Positions 43,385 to 51,574 of a DNA stretch of 64,000 nt are shown here, piece by piece. The first letter of the stretch is position 1; every line of letters starts with the position of its first letter. Source of the stretch: Aequorivita soesokkakensis (GTDB taxonomy: Bacteria > Bacteroidota > Bacteroidia > Flavobacteriales > Flavobacteriaceae); contig NZ_LXIE01000045.1 in NCBI RefSeq assembly GCF_001641085.1, forward strand, positions 97,816 to 161,815. Direction: 5' to 3'. Made by a program: the position numbers and the translations under genes. The notes under the pieces were generated by a model. The model worked only from the letters and a program-made list of their open reading frames with translations. It was not told the DNA's origin and made no database searches.

Positions 43385-43448
43385 TGTATTATTTTAGAGG
43401 TAACTACAAAGATATAAAGTGTGGGGCTTAATTTGTAATAAAGAAATA

Positions 43449-44183
43449 CTAATTCCTGCCTTTTTCGTCAGGATACAATTTGAAAACAGGCTCGCTCTGC
43501 CAAATTTCCTTCGAATCTACATCGAGCATCGAAATTTTTCCTTTGAAAGCCGCGCCCGTATCTACATTCCAAACATTGGCGAAATTTGCGGGTTTGTCAA
43601 ACCCAACACGGGTTACAGGTGTGTGGCCGATATAAATTTCTTTAAAAAGTTTCAGCCGTTTTGGGTATTTATCGTCTTCTTTGGAAATGGAGGAATCCAT
43701 CGCGCAGACCATTTCCCAAAGGGTTCGGTCCCAATAGACCAAGTTTGGGTAATACTCACTTTGCGGCCCATGCTGATTGGTAAAACCCGCATGAACGAAA
43801 AGTCTGTTTTCGGAATCTACGTGAAAATTCACCAAATTTTCAAAAAATTGAAGATGCTTTTTCTTTTCCTCTTCGGAAATTTTCGAATAGCTTTCCACGC
43901 TACTCTCCCCGCCCTGACTGAGCCACATCGGGTTCTTTTCCCCGAATTTCAAAAATTTATAAAGCAATTCATCGTGATTTCCGCGGATGAAGATGCAATC
44001 ATTTTTTTTTGAAAAATCAATTAAATATGAAACCACTTCAGCAGATTCGCTCCAACCATCCACATAATCGCCTACAAAAATATATTGAGTGTCTTTGGAA
44101 AGGTTTGCACTTTCAAGTAACTGCTTCAAAGCTCTAAAACCTCCGTGAATATCACCAATTACAACTGTCCTCACTGTCCTCAT
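43449..44183 (-). CDS. Calcineurin-like metallophosphoesterase (Ser/Thr phosphatase or Ap4A hydrolase type)
   Basis: 244 residues from ATG 44183. The dimetal motifs are present in order: GDIHGG, GDYVDGW, GNHDE, then GHTP and NVDTGAAFKG. This arrangement fits the PrpA/ApaH group of protein phosphatases and diadenosine-tetraphosphate hydrolases, and the substrate is open. The chosen ATG overlaps the stop of the upstream zinc-ribbon gene by four bases (ATGA), which indicates translational coupling. A start at 44252 would extend far into that gene. Confidence 0.88.
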   Translation of the reverse strand: MRTVRTVVIGDIHGGFRALKQLLESANLSKDTQYIFVGDYVDGWSESAEVVSYLIDFSKKNDCIFIRGNHDELLYKFLKFGEKNPMWLSQGGESSVESYSKISEEEKKKHLQFFENLVNFHVDSENRLFVHAGFTNQHGPQSEYYPNLVYWDRTLWEMVCAMDSSISKEDDKYPKRLKLFKEIYIGHTPVTRVGFDKPANFANVWNVDTGAAFKGKISMLDVDSKEIWQSEPVFKLYPDEKGRN

Positions 44184-45271
44184 TTTGAAGAAAATAAATA
44201 AATCACTACAATTACACAAATAATTGCAAGTACGAAAAAGAATATTTTCCAAAACGAATACGGTCTTTGCCCAGAAATTGTTCCGCTCTGCCCATTCACG
44301 AAAAAGTTGTAGCGTTTTCCTTTAAATTTATAAGTGCTTATATAAACTGGCAACAAAATATGTTTAAAAGTTTCATCAGAAAGCTTCATATTTATTGACG
44401 AAACTTGCTGGGTGTCACCGCCAATATCCCTTCGCGCCCAGCTATCTGCAATACTTTCGGCAACTTTATTGCTTTCGTTATGTCCATCCAAAAGTGGAAT
44501 GGTGTATTTTTCGGTAACAAATCCAGATAAATATCCGCTGTCAAAAGGTTTTAGCATTTTTAAATTCCATCGTGCCACATTTTGTGGAATTATTCCCGTT
44601 TTTTGATTGGAAGCTTTAATTAAAGTGTCGTCCACAAATCCCGAAACACTTCCCGAGGCAGGATACCAGTGCGTTCTTCTTTCTTGTACGGTTCTTTTAT
44701 TTTTCCCGCTGCCCACCGTTTTGGTTACGTAATAATATTCGCCACGCTGCCCTATATAATCTGCATAAAGTTGGGCGTCAAACGTCCAATATGGCGCATA
44801 AAGTCCTCGCGTCTTTTCGGGATCGATGGCTGCTTTTTTTAGATTGTTCGGCGCAAACCAAAGTCCGTCAACCCATTTTTTAAAAATCTGAAATGCTTTT
44901 TTTTGATCAATTTGAAAGGGTAAAACCGCACCGGGAAGTATCCATTCTTCTTTATAGGCATCTTCAATGATCAAGGGCGAGCCGCAATAAATACAGGAAA
45001 GCGATTTGTAATTTTCTTCAATGTGTTGGTTGGCACCGCAATTTTTACAGTGGAGCATCGTGATTTCCTCGCTATGTTTTTGCGAGCCCATTTTTTCGAG
45101 ATAGGGTTTCAATTCCAATTCCTCAAAACCATTTTCGGAAGGAGCAATCGTTTCGGTATGGCCGCAATAATCGCATTTCAGCTCAGTTGTTCCCGGCGCA
45201 TAAGTAAGTTCTGCACCACAATTGACACAGGATTTTTTGAGTTCAGATTTTTTTTGTGAAATTTCTTCCAT
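44180..45271 (-). CDS. Zinc-ribbon membrane protein
   Basis: 363 residues, of a type often loosely annotated as primosomal protein N'-like, without helicase motifs here. Two zinc ribbons at the N-terminus: CVNCGAEL...CDYCGH and CKNCGANQ...CIYCGSP. The middle domain (about 110-330) is a conserved unknown with KTRGLYAPYWTFDAQ and RTHWYPASGSVSGFVDD. One membrane segment at the C-terminus (FFFVLAIICVIVVIYLF) anchors it with the ribbons in the cytoplasm. Lies 50 bases after the SPFH gene and overlaps the phosphoesterase gene. Confidence 0.78.
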   Translation of the reverse strand: MEEISQKKSELKKSCVNCGAELTYAPGTTELKCDYCGHTETIAPSENGFEELELKPYLEKMGSQKHSEEITMLHCKNCGANQHIEENYKSLSCIYCGSPLIIEDAYKEEWILPGAVLPFQIDQKKAFQIFKKWVDGLWFAPNNLKKAAIDPEKTRGLYAPYWTFDAQLYADYIGQRGEYYYVTKTVGSGKNKRTVQERRTHWYPASGSVSGFVDDTLIKASNQKTGIIPQNVARWNLKMLKPFDSGYLSGFVTEKYTIPLLDGHNESNKVAESIADSWARRDIGGDTQQVSSINMKLSDETFKHILLPVYISTYKFKGKRYNFFVNGQSGTISGQRPYSFWKIFFFVLAIICVIVVIYLFSSK

Positions 45272-45321
45272 GAAGTTTCTCTTCCAAAGGAATTAGTATT
45301 TCAGAATTGTTTCAAAATCAA

Positions 45322-46458
45322 TTATTGCGGTGGAAGTGGCGGCGGGGTATTTCCACCCAAAAATGATTTCAATTCCTCAATTTGCTGAAGTGGTGTCCAT
45401 TCTGCCAAACCGGCTTTCCAAACTAAAGTGTCTTTGTTCACCGTTCTGCTTGCGAATAAAGATTGCAATTGCTCAAAACTCACCGGACCGGCCTGTGTGC
45501 CATTGGCAGCGTAAAAATATTGGACTGCGGCAGGCATTGGCGGCGGCATCATTCCGCCCTGTGGCTGTTGTTGCATTTGCTGTTGGCCCATTTGTGGGTT
45601 CATCATGCCGCCCATTTGTTGCGCGAGTACGAAACCCATGCCCATGCCCATTCCGGCTCCAGCTGTTCCACCCTCATTGGCCGCGGCAGCTTCAATAGCT
45701 TTTGCAGTTTTGAATTTGGTAAGTTTGTCAAGATCCAACTTGTCAATTCGGCTGTATTCGAAGATTTCCTTTTTAAGATCTTCGGGCATGGAAACGTTTT
45801 CAATAAAGAATTTCTCCAAGGAAATTCCCACGCTATTGAACTCTGGCTGCATCACATCTTTGCAAGTTTCAGAAAGCTCTGTGGTGTTTGCAGCATATAA
45901 TTCTATAGGTAATTCCGCTTCGCCAACGGTGTCAGTAAATCGAGTGGCAATCAGACTTTTTAAATGTTCGTTGATTTCGAAATTGGTGAAATTATTGTCC
46001 GTTCCAACAATGTCAATTATGAATTTTCCGGCATCGTTAATCCTGTAAGCATAACTTCCAAAAGCACGAATTTCAACCAAACCAAAGCGATCATCACTCA
46101 ACGTTATCGGGTTTTTTGTTCCCCACTTTTCATCTGTAAAAAGATGTGTGTTCACAAAATAAACCTCAGCTTTAAAGGGACTGTTGAAACCGTATTTCCA
46201 GCCTTTCAGAGTAGTTAAAATCGGCATGTTTTGGGTGTTCAAAGTATAAGTTCCGGGTTTAAAAACGTCTGCCAATTGGCCTTCATTAATAAGAACCGCA
46301 GTCTGCCCTTCACGAACGATGAGTTTTGCGTTGTTTTTTATTTCATTTTGGTAGCGTTCAAATCGGTGGCAAATGGTGTCTGGTGTGTAATCCAGCCATT
46401 CTATAATGTCTATAAATTCGTTGCTTAGTTTTTCTTTTATTGTGTCGAAAATGCCCAT
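45322..46458 (-). CDS. SPFH (YdjI-like) protein with C-terminal GYF_2 domain
   Basis: 378 residues. N-terminal YdjI-type SPFH (band 7) region at about 30-250, starting IVREGQTAVLINEGQLADVF. A Gly/Met/Gln-rich linker at 270-300 (GAGMGMGMGF; GMMNPQMGQQQMQQQPQG) follows, then a GYF_2 domain at about 310-365 (YFYAANGTQAGPVSFEQL). The end is GNTPPPLPPQ, a proline tail. SPFH proteins form membrane-associated rings; GYF_2 is a protein-interaction module. First of a three-gene unit with the zinc-ribbon protein and the phosphoesterase. Confidence 0.85.
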   Translation of the reverse strand: MGIFDTIKEKLSNEFIDIIEWLDYTPDTICHRFERYQNEIKNNAKLIVREGQTAVLINEGQLADVFKPGTYTLNTQNMPILTTLKGWKYGFNSPFKAEVYFVNTHLFTDEKWGTKNPITLSDDRFGLVEIRAFGSYAYRINDAGKFIIDIVGTDNNFTNFEINEHLKSLIATRFTDTVGEAELPIELYAANTTELSETCKDVMQPEFNSVGISLEKFFIENVSMPEDLKKEIFEYSRIDKLDLDKLTKFKTAKAIEAAAANEGGTAGAGMGMGMGFVLAQQMGGMMNPQMGQQQMQQQPQGGMMPPPMPAAVQYFYAANGTQAGPVSFEQLQSLFASRTVNKDTLVWKAGLAEWTPLQQIEELKSFLGGNTPPPLPPQ

Positions 46459-46514
46459 AATTTCATTGGTTTTAAATTGAAGTTTAAAGATATAAAAATA
46501 GGTTTAAATCAAGG

Positions 46515-47651
46515 TTAATTATAACTCACCTTCCTCAAAATACGCAGCGATTCTTTTGAAAGTTGGTAGGCTTCAGCGTCATAATCTCTCAAAAATTCCT
46601 TCGCTTCCTGCAATTTTTCCTTTGCTTCTTCAAAATCATTCAAATAGCAAATAAGATATGTGGAAGGAAGACTGTGCAAATCTTTTTCTTCGGAAGCGTT
46701 CAGCGGAATATTCTTTTTCAGCTTTTCCAAAACTGCATTGTTTGAATTATAAATATGAAAAAGCGTTTTTTTGTTGAATTTGGGTGCTTCAAAAATAAGT
46801 TTTGAATCCATACTGTAAGAGCCATTTTCTTTGAAATGAATCGTCACTTCCTCCAACGGATAATATTTAAATTGTTCATTCAATCCCAAATGAACATACT
46901 CTACGGTTTTAAAATAATCATCATTATAAGTAATGCTTATTTCGTCCAAAGCCGAATAAAAAAGTCGAACCTGTTCGTTTATCAATTCAATATCGACTCG
47001 TGAATAATATAAATTTTCCTTTACCCTTTTGGGGTTTCCTGCCCAACAAACCACAAACTGTTCCTTAAAAACTTTGTAGTGGCTTTCCAAATCTTTGTGG
47101 CGATTGTTGGTAAAATCCATTACCCCGTCCAGCGTGAGCTCTATATTGTTTTTGGCGGCGTTTTCTATGGATTTCACGATTTCGGAATTCACGTCTTTTA
47201 TCTCAATATCAAAATCCTTCGGCATCGAAATACTGCCATCTCGAAGAAAAATAGAACCGCCCCAATATTTCCAAATGTTTTTGCGAAGCGAAGTGATTTT
47301 GCCATTGGGACGAATGGTTACCAGCCCCACAACTTTATCCGAGGGTAAGTTTGGGAAAGCAACGTTTTCATAAATAATCAACGGCGCATTCGTGAGATAT
47401 GCGTTTACAAGATTTTGGATTTTGCTGTCGTCAAAAAAATCAACGCCCGTTATTTCGTTGGTTTCATCTTCAACGCCAATAACGATAAAAGAATTATTTG
47501 CAGGATTGCTATTGCTGAGCGCACAAATATGTTTCAGAAATTTCGCTTTTCCTTCTTTGGTACCCAAATCAATTTTTCGCTTTTTATCATAAAAACTGCT
47601 CTCGTCGTTGTGGGCGAGTAAATTTTTGATTAAAAGACGTTTGTTGATCAT
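46515..47651 (-). CDS. AlbA_2 (Schlafen-like) DNA-binding domain protein
   Basis: 378 residues. The N-terminal domain (about 10-130) reads as AlbA_2: FYDKKRKIDLGTKEGKAKF, ICALSNSNPANNSFIVIGVED and DDSKIQNLVNAYL. This fold is linked to nucleic-acid binding and to Schlafen proteins; some members are transcription regulators and some are defence-related. The C-terminal 240 residues have no recognised domain. It stands alone between repeats and the SPFH gene. Function uncertain. Confidence 0.75.
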   Translation of the reverse strand: MINKRLLIKNLLAHNDESSFYDKKRKIDLGTKEGKAKFLKHICALSNSNPANNSFIVIGVEDETNEITGVDFFDDSKIQNLVNAYLTNAPLIIYENVAFPNLPSDKVVGLVTIRPNGKITSLRKNIWKYWGGSIFLRDGSISMPKDFDIEIKDVNSEIVKSIENAAKNNIELTLDGVMDFTNNRHKDLESHYKVFKEQFVVCWAGNPKRVKENLYYSRVDIELINEQVRLFYSALDEISITYNDDYFKTVEYVHLGLNEQFKYYPLEEVTIHFKENGSYSMDSKLIFEAPKFNKKTLFHIYNSNNAVLEKLKKNIPLNASEEKDLHSLPSTYLICYLNDFEEAKEKLQEAKEFLRDYDAEAYQLSKESLRILRKVSYN

Positions 47652-47661
47652 TTAGTTCAAT

Positions 47662-47684
47662 GTCTGGTCGAGCGCAGTCCAGAC
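47662..47684. repeat. GAGCGCAGTC-type palindromic repeat, copy 2
   Basis: Imperfect palindrome with arms GTCTGG and CCAGAC around TCGAGCGCAGT. It forms one side of the spacer between the AlbA_2 and SDR genes. Confidence 0.7.
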
Positions 47685-47720
47685 CTATTTTAAAAAAAAT
47701 AAATTGTAACTATTAAGAAA

Positions 47721-47740
47721 CCCCTCGACTGCGCTCGGGG
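47721..47740. repeat. GAGCGCAGTC-type palindromic repeat, copy 3 (inverted)
   Basis: CCCCTCGACTGCGCTCGGGG, inverted relative to the copy 56 bases upstream. The pair could fold into one large hairpin and may terminate SDR transcription on the minus strand. Confidence 0.7.
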
Positions 47741-47746
47741 AGACAT

Positions 47747-48502
47747 TTAATTTTTATTTACGATAGTACTGCTAGCCTGATCCAAACACATAACAGTCAA
47801 ATCTGCAATATTTACATGTGGTGGCCTCGTTATCGAAAACCAAATTATATCAGCAATATCATCTGCTTTTAATGGTGTAAACCCTTGATACACTTTTTCT
47901 GCTCTTTCGGAATCTCCTTTAAAACGAACTTCGCTGAATTCCGTCTCCACCATTCCTGGGTTTATCGCGCCCACTTTTATTCCCTTTCCATTCAAATCAA
48001 TCCGCATTCCTTGATTTATGGCATCTACAGCATGTTTGCTAGCGCAATAAACGTTTCCTTTTGGATAGACTTCTTTTCCAGCGGTGCTTCCAATATTTAT
48101 TATGTGACCACTTTTCCGTTCAATCATTTTTGGGATAATTGCTTTGGAAACATAAAGCAATCCTTTCACATTAATATCCAGCATTGCGTCCCAATCTTCT
48201 ATATTTCCTTCATCAATTGGGTCCATTCCGTGAGCGTTACCAGCATTATTTATTAAAATATCAATCTCTGAAAAGTGCTTCGGAAGTAATTGTATTGCTT
48301 TAAAAACTTCGTCTCTATTCCGAATGTCAAAAGTCAAAGTATGGATATCGGTCAACGCGGAAAGCTCTTCCGAAAGTTTTTTCAATCGATCTTCCCTTCT
48401 TCCGCAAAGAATCAATTTCACACCATTTTTGGCGAAAAGTTTCGCTGTTGCCATCCCAATTCCAGAGGTTGCTCCGGTTATAAATGCTGTTTTGTTTTCC
48501 AT
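47747..48502 (-). CDS. Short-chain dehydrogenase/reductase (YdfG-like)
   Basis: NAD(P)-dependent oxidoreductase; 251 residues. TGATSGIGMATAK gives the cofactor-binding glycines; NNAGNAHG the structural motif; catalytic Ser in NIGSTAG and YCASK the Tyr/Lys pair. An Arg pair in CGRRED after the second strand suggests a preference for NADP. The sequence resembles the YdfG group acting on 3-hydroxy acids such as serine, but substrate is open. Divergent from the DUF4382 gene. Confidence 0.93.
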   Translation of the reverse strand: MENKTAFITGATSGIGMATAKLFAKNGVKLILCGRREDRLKKLSEELSALTDIHTLTFDIRNRDEVFKAIQLLPKHFSEIDILINNAGNAHGMDPIDEGNIEDWDAMLDINVKGLLYVSKAIIPKMIERKSGHIINIGSTAGKEVYPKGNVYCASKHAVDAINQGMRIDLNGKGIKVGAINPGMVETEFSEVRFKGDSERAEKVYQGFTPLKADDIADIIWFSITRPPHVNIADLTVMCLDQASSTIVNKN

Positions 48503-48592
48503 TTTAAACTTTTTTTAAAAATACCATTTCTGAAGAATTTAAACAGGTTAAATTGCCGTTAATTATATGGTTAATTGATGTTAAATAAATAT

Positions 48593-48620
48593 TTGTTTCA
48601 ATTGAAGAAAAATATGTTTG
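48593..48620 (+). promoter_or_regulatory. Consensus promoter of the DUF4382 gene
   Basis: TTG (48593-48595), 17 bases, TATGTTTG (48613-48620): a full match to the flavobacterial TTG-N17-23-TAnnTTTG pattern, the best in this window. The start codon follows 25 bases later. Confidence 0.75.
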
Positions 48621-48645
48621 TTGCACTAATTCTAAAACCATACAT

Positions 48646-49431
48646 ATGAAATCCCTTTTAAAATTAAGTTTAATTACATTATTGGTTATTGGATTTTCGT
48701 CCTGTAGTAGTGACGATGATTCCAATAATAATGAAGGAAATGCAAAATTGGCTATAAGGCTGACAGACGCTCCCGGCGATTATGACGCTGTGTTTATTGA
48801 TGTTCAAGAAGTAGTAATAAAATATAATGGCGGCCAAGATGATGTTACTTTAGGCATTAACGCCGGTATTTATGATCTATTGGAATTAACCGCTGGCGTC
48901 AATGTTCTATTGTTCAACGATGAAGTTCCCGCTGGAAATATTAGCCAGATACGCCTAGTTCTTGGGGATCAAAACACAATCGTTGTAGATGGCCAAACAT
49001 TGCCACTAGACACTCCTAGTGCACAACAATCTGGATTAAAAATTCAAGTAAATGAGACCTTAGAGCCTGGAATTTTATATGAATTTATGCTCGATTTTGA
49101 TGTAGATAAATCGATCGTTGCTCAAGGAAATGGAGGCTATAGCCTTAAACCCGTTATTAGAGCAACAACCGCAGCTGAAAGTGGTGCCATTTCAGGAACC
49201 ATTATTCCTCCTGGAATCATTACTATGATTACAGCTGAGAATGGAACTACACAAATTTCAACCTACGCAAACCCTGCTGGCGAATTTTTAGTAAGCGGTG
49301 TTCCAGATGGAACTTATACAATTACTATTCAAGCAGATATTGCTTTGGGCATTCCACCTGTTGTAATTGACAACGTAATTGTTGTTCAAGGTGAAATTAC
49401 GAATATGGGCCAAATTGATTTAGAGCCTTAA
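48646..49431 (+). CDS. DUF4382 lipoprotein
   Basis: 261 residues. Lipobox GFSSC, then a Ser/Asp/Asn linker typical of surface-exposed Bacteroidota lipoproteins. The DUF4382 domain at about 33-170 starts AKLAIRLTDAPGDYDAVFIDVQEV. A C-terminal carboxypeptidase-regulatory-like beta-sandwich follows at 180-260 (SGTIIPPG, GEFLVSGVPDGTYTITI). Binding or adhesion is a reasonable guess; no enzyme motif. Strong promoter before it and a terminator after it. Confidence 0.88.
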   Translation: MKSLLKLSLITLLVIGFSSCSSDDDSNNNEGNAKLAIRLTDAPGDYDAVFIDVQEVVIKYNGGQDDVTLGINAGIYDLLELTAGVNVLLFNDEVPAGNISQIRLVLGDQNTIVVDGQTLPLDTPSAQQSGLKIQVNETLEPGILYEFMLDFDVDKSIVAQGNGGYSLKPVIRATTAAESGAISGTIIPPGIITMITAENGTTQISTYANPAGEFLVSGVPDGTYTITIQADIALGIPPVVIDNVIVVQGEITNMGQIDLEP

Positions 49432-49453
49432 AAACCATAAAAACAAATATTTT

Positions 49454-49489
49454 AAAAAAGAGGAAAAACTTTAAGTTTTCCTCTTTTTT
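49454..49489 (+). terminator. Terminator of the DUF4382 gene
   Basis: GAGGAAAA and TTTTCCTC form a stem flanked by A-run and T-run, 23 bases after the stop codon. Confidence 0.85.
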
Positions 49490-49581
49490 AATTTAACCAA
49501 TTGTTAACAGGCTTTTAGTCAATAAATTTTCAATTTGCACCGTCTTTTTAAAAAGGCTTTAATATTGAATCTAAATATATT

Positions 49582-50586
49582 ATGGAAAATACAGAAACTG
49601 CCTTTGACATTGGTGCTTTAAATGAAAAAATTGAAAGAGAAAGTGCCTTTGTAGATGTTCTTTCAATGGAAATGAACAAAGTTATTGTAGGCCAAAAACA
49701 TATGGTGGAACGGCTTTTGATCGGGCTTTTAGGTCAAGGACACATTCTATTGGAAGGTGTTCCGGGTCTTGCAAAAACGCTTGCCATCAATACGCTTTCG
49801 AAAGCGGTTCATGGAACTTTTAGCCGTATACAGTTTACACCAGATTTGCTTCCTGCAGATGTTGTGGGAACGCTTATTTACAATATGAAGTTGAATGACT
49901 TCAGTATAAAAAAGGGACCCATCTTTGCAAATTTCGTGCTTGCGGACGAGATTAACCGTGCTCCCGCAAAAGTACAATCCGCACTTTTGGAGGCGATGCA
50001 GGAAAAGCAGGTTACCATTGGTGAAACCACTTTTAAATTAGACAAGCCGTTTTTAGTAATGGCCACCCAAAACCCAATTGAGCAAGAAGGAACCTACCCG
50101 TTGCCCGAAGCACAAATGGACCGTTTTATGTTGAAAACGGTAATAAAATATCCACAAATTGCAGAGGAACAACTTATTATTCGCCAAAATCTTAAAGGGG
50201 AATATGACCAAGTAAATCCAGTTGCAACCGTTGATCAAATAATTAGAGCACAAGCAGCAGTTCGTGAAGTTTATATGGATGAAAAAATTGAGAAATACAT
50301 TCTCGATATCATCTTCGCTACAAGAACTCCAGAGAATTTTGGGCTTGCAGACATAAAGCCACTTATCAATTTTGGTGCTTCGCCCCGTGGAAGTATCAAC
50401 CTTGCCATTGCCGCTAAATGTTACGCCTTCATCCGCCGTCGCGGTTATGTAGTGCCCGAAGACGTTCGCGCCGTAGTGCACGATGTTCTTCGTCACCGTA
50501 TCGGCATCACTTACGAAGCGGAGGCCGAAAACATCACTTCCGAAGACATCATCAACAAGATTGTGAATGTAATTGAAGTACCTTAA
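49582..50586 (+). CDS. MoxR-family AAA+ ATPase
   Basis: 334 residues. Walker A GVPGLAKT near residue 60, Walker B with sensor FVLADEINRAP near 114 and sensor 1 ATQNPIEQEG; C-terminal lid domain. MoxR ATPases act as chaperones that help assemble complexes together with VWA-domain proteins, several of which follow in this operon. First gene of the Bat cluster. The 150 bases upstream hold the previous terminator and only a weak TCAATTTG box. Confidence 0.95.
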   Translation: MENTETAFDIGALNEKIERESAFVDVLSMEMNKVIVGQKHMVERLLIGLLGQGHILLEGVPGLAKTLAINTLSKAVHGTFSRIQFTPDLLPADVVGTLIYNMKLNDFSIKKGPIFANFVLADEINRAPAKVQSALLEAMQEKQVTIGETTFKLDKPFLVMATQNPIEQEGTYPLPEAQMDRFMLKTVIKYPQIAEEQLIIRQNLKGEYDQVNPVATVDQIIRAQAAVREVYMDEKIEKYILDIIFATRTPENFGLADIKPLINFGASPRGSINLAIAAKCYAFIRRRGYVVPEDVRAVVHDVLRHRIGITYEAEAENITSEDIINKIVNVIEVP

Positions 50587-50668
50587 AAAGTTCAAAGTTG
50601 CAAGTTGAAGGTTCCAAGTAAAAAAACTTGAACCTGAAACTTGAAACCTTAAACCTGAAACTACTACA
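50587..50668. repeat. Degenerate AAGTT/GAACC spacer repeat
   Basis: The 82 bases between moxR and the DUF58 gene consist of short variants of CAAGTTGAAGG, CTTGAACC and GAAACTTGAAACC. A relative lies at 62282-62345. It is of a low-complexity kind common in flavobacterial spacers and encodes nothing. Confidence 0.6.
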
Positions 50669-51532
50669 GTGGATACTAAAGAACTTCTTAAAAAAGTACG
50701 TAAAATCGAGATCAAAACGCGACGCTTGAGCGATCATGTGTTTGGTGGCGAGTATCATAGTACTTTCAAAGGTCGCGGGATGACGTTCAGCGAAGTGCGT
50801 CAATACCAGTTTGGCGACGACGTTCGTAATATAGATTGGAACGTTACCGCCCGTTATAACGAACCTTTTATTAAAGTTTTTGAAGAAGAGCGTGAGCTAA
50901 CGCTGATGTTGATGGTTGATATTAGCGGTTCCGAATTTTTCGGAACGCAGGAACAGTTCAAAAATGAAATCATTACAGAAATTGCTGCAACGCTTGCTTT
51001 TTCAGCGATGCAGAATAACGACAAAACGGGCTTGATTCTTTTTTCAGATGAAATTGAACTTTACATTCCCCCGAAAAAAGGAAAATCACACGTACTTCGA
51101 ATTATTCGTGAATTGATTGAATTCGAACCAAAAAGCAAAAAAACGGATATTGCGAACGCGCTGAAATTTTTGAGCAATGTGATGAAAAAGAAAGCCATCG
51201 TTTTTGTGCTTTCAGATTTTATTGCAGACAATTACCGAGATACTTTGAAGATTGCAGCCAGAAAACACGACGTTACAGGAATTCGTATTTATGATAAAGC
51301 TGAAGAAACCATTCCAAACCTCGGAATGGTTGAAATGCAAGACCAGGAAACTGGAGAATTACTTTTGGTAAACACGGGCTCTAAAAGTGTTCGCAATCAA
51401 TACTATAGCTATCATCGCGAACGGGTGGATTATTTTACCGAATCATTTACAAAAAGTGGCGCAGGTGCTTTAAGTTGTAGAGTAGACGAAAGTTATGTGA
51501 AAAAATTGTTGGGTTATTTTAAGAGAAGGTAA
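50669..51532 (+). CDS. DUF58 domain protein of the Bat operon
   Basis: 287 residues from a GTG start. DUF58 region with GMTFSEVRQYQFGDDVRNIDWN at about 34-55 split by the landmark FGDDVRNIDW, and a VWA-like fold with MVDISGSEFFG (degenerate MIDAS) from about 85. Always found beside MoxR ATPases; the two are thought to work with the VWA proteins at the inner membrane. No in-frame ATG near the N-terminus, so GTG is used. Confidence 0.93.
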   Translation: MDTKELLKKVRKIEIKTRRLSDHVFGGEYHSTFKGRGMTFSEVRQYQFGDDVRNIDWNVTARYNEPFIKVFEEERELTLMLMVDISGSEFFGTQEQFKNEIITEIAATLAFSAMQNNDKTGLILFSDEIELYIPPKKGKSHVLRIIRELIEFEPKSKKTDIANALKFLSNVMKKKAIVFVLSDFIADNYRDTLKIAARKHDVTGIRIYDKAEETIPNLGMVEMQDQETGELLLVNTGSKSVRNQYYSYHRERVDYFTESFTKSGAGALSCRVDESYVKKLLGYFKRR

Positions 51533-51533
51533 A

Positions 51534-51561
51534 AGCCCCCTAACCCCGGAAGGGGGAACTT
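51534..51561. repeat. AAGCCCCCTnACCCC repeat, copy B
   Basis: Close relative of the element at 42249, lying in the 42-base spacer between the DUF58 gene and the next Bat-operon gene, in the same orientation as transcription. Confidence 0.75.
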
Positions 51562-51574
51562 TTGACGAAAAAAA

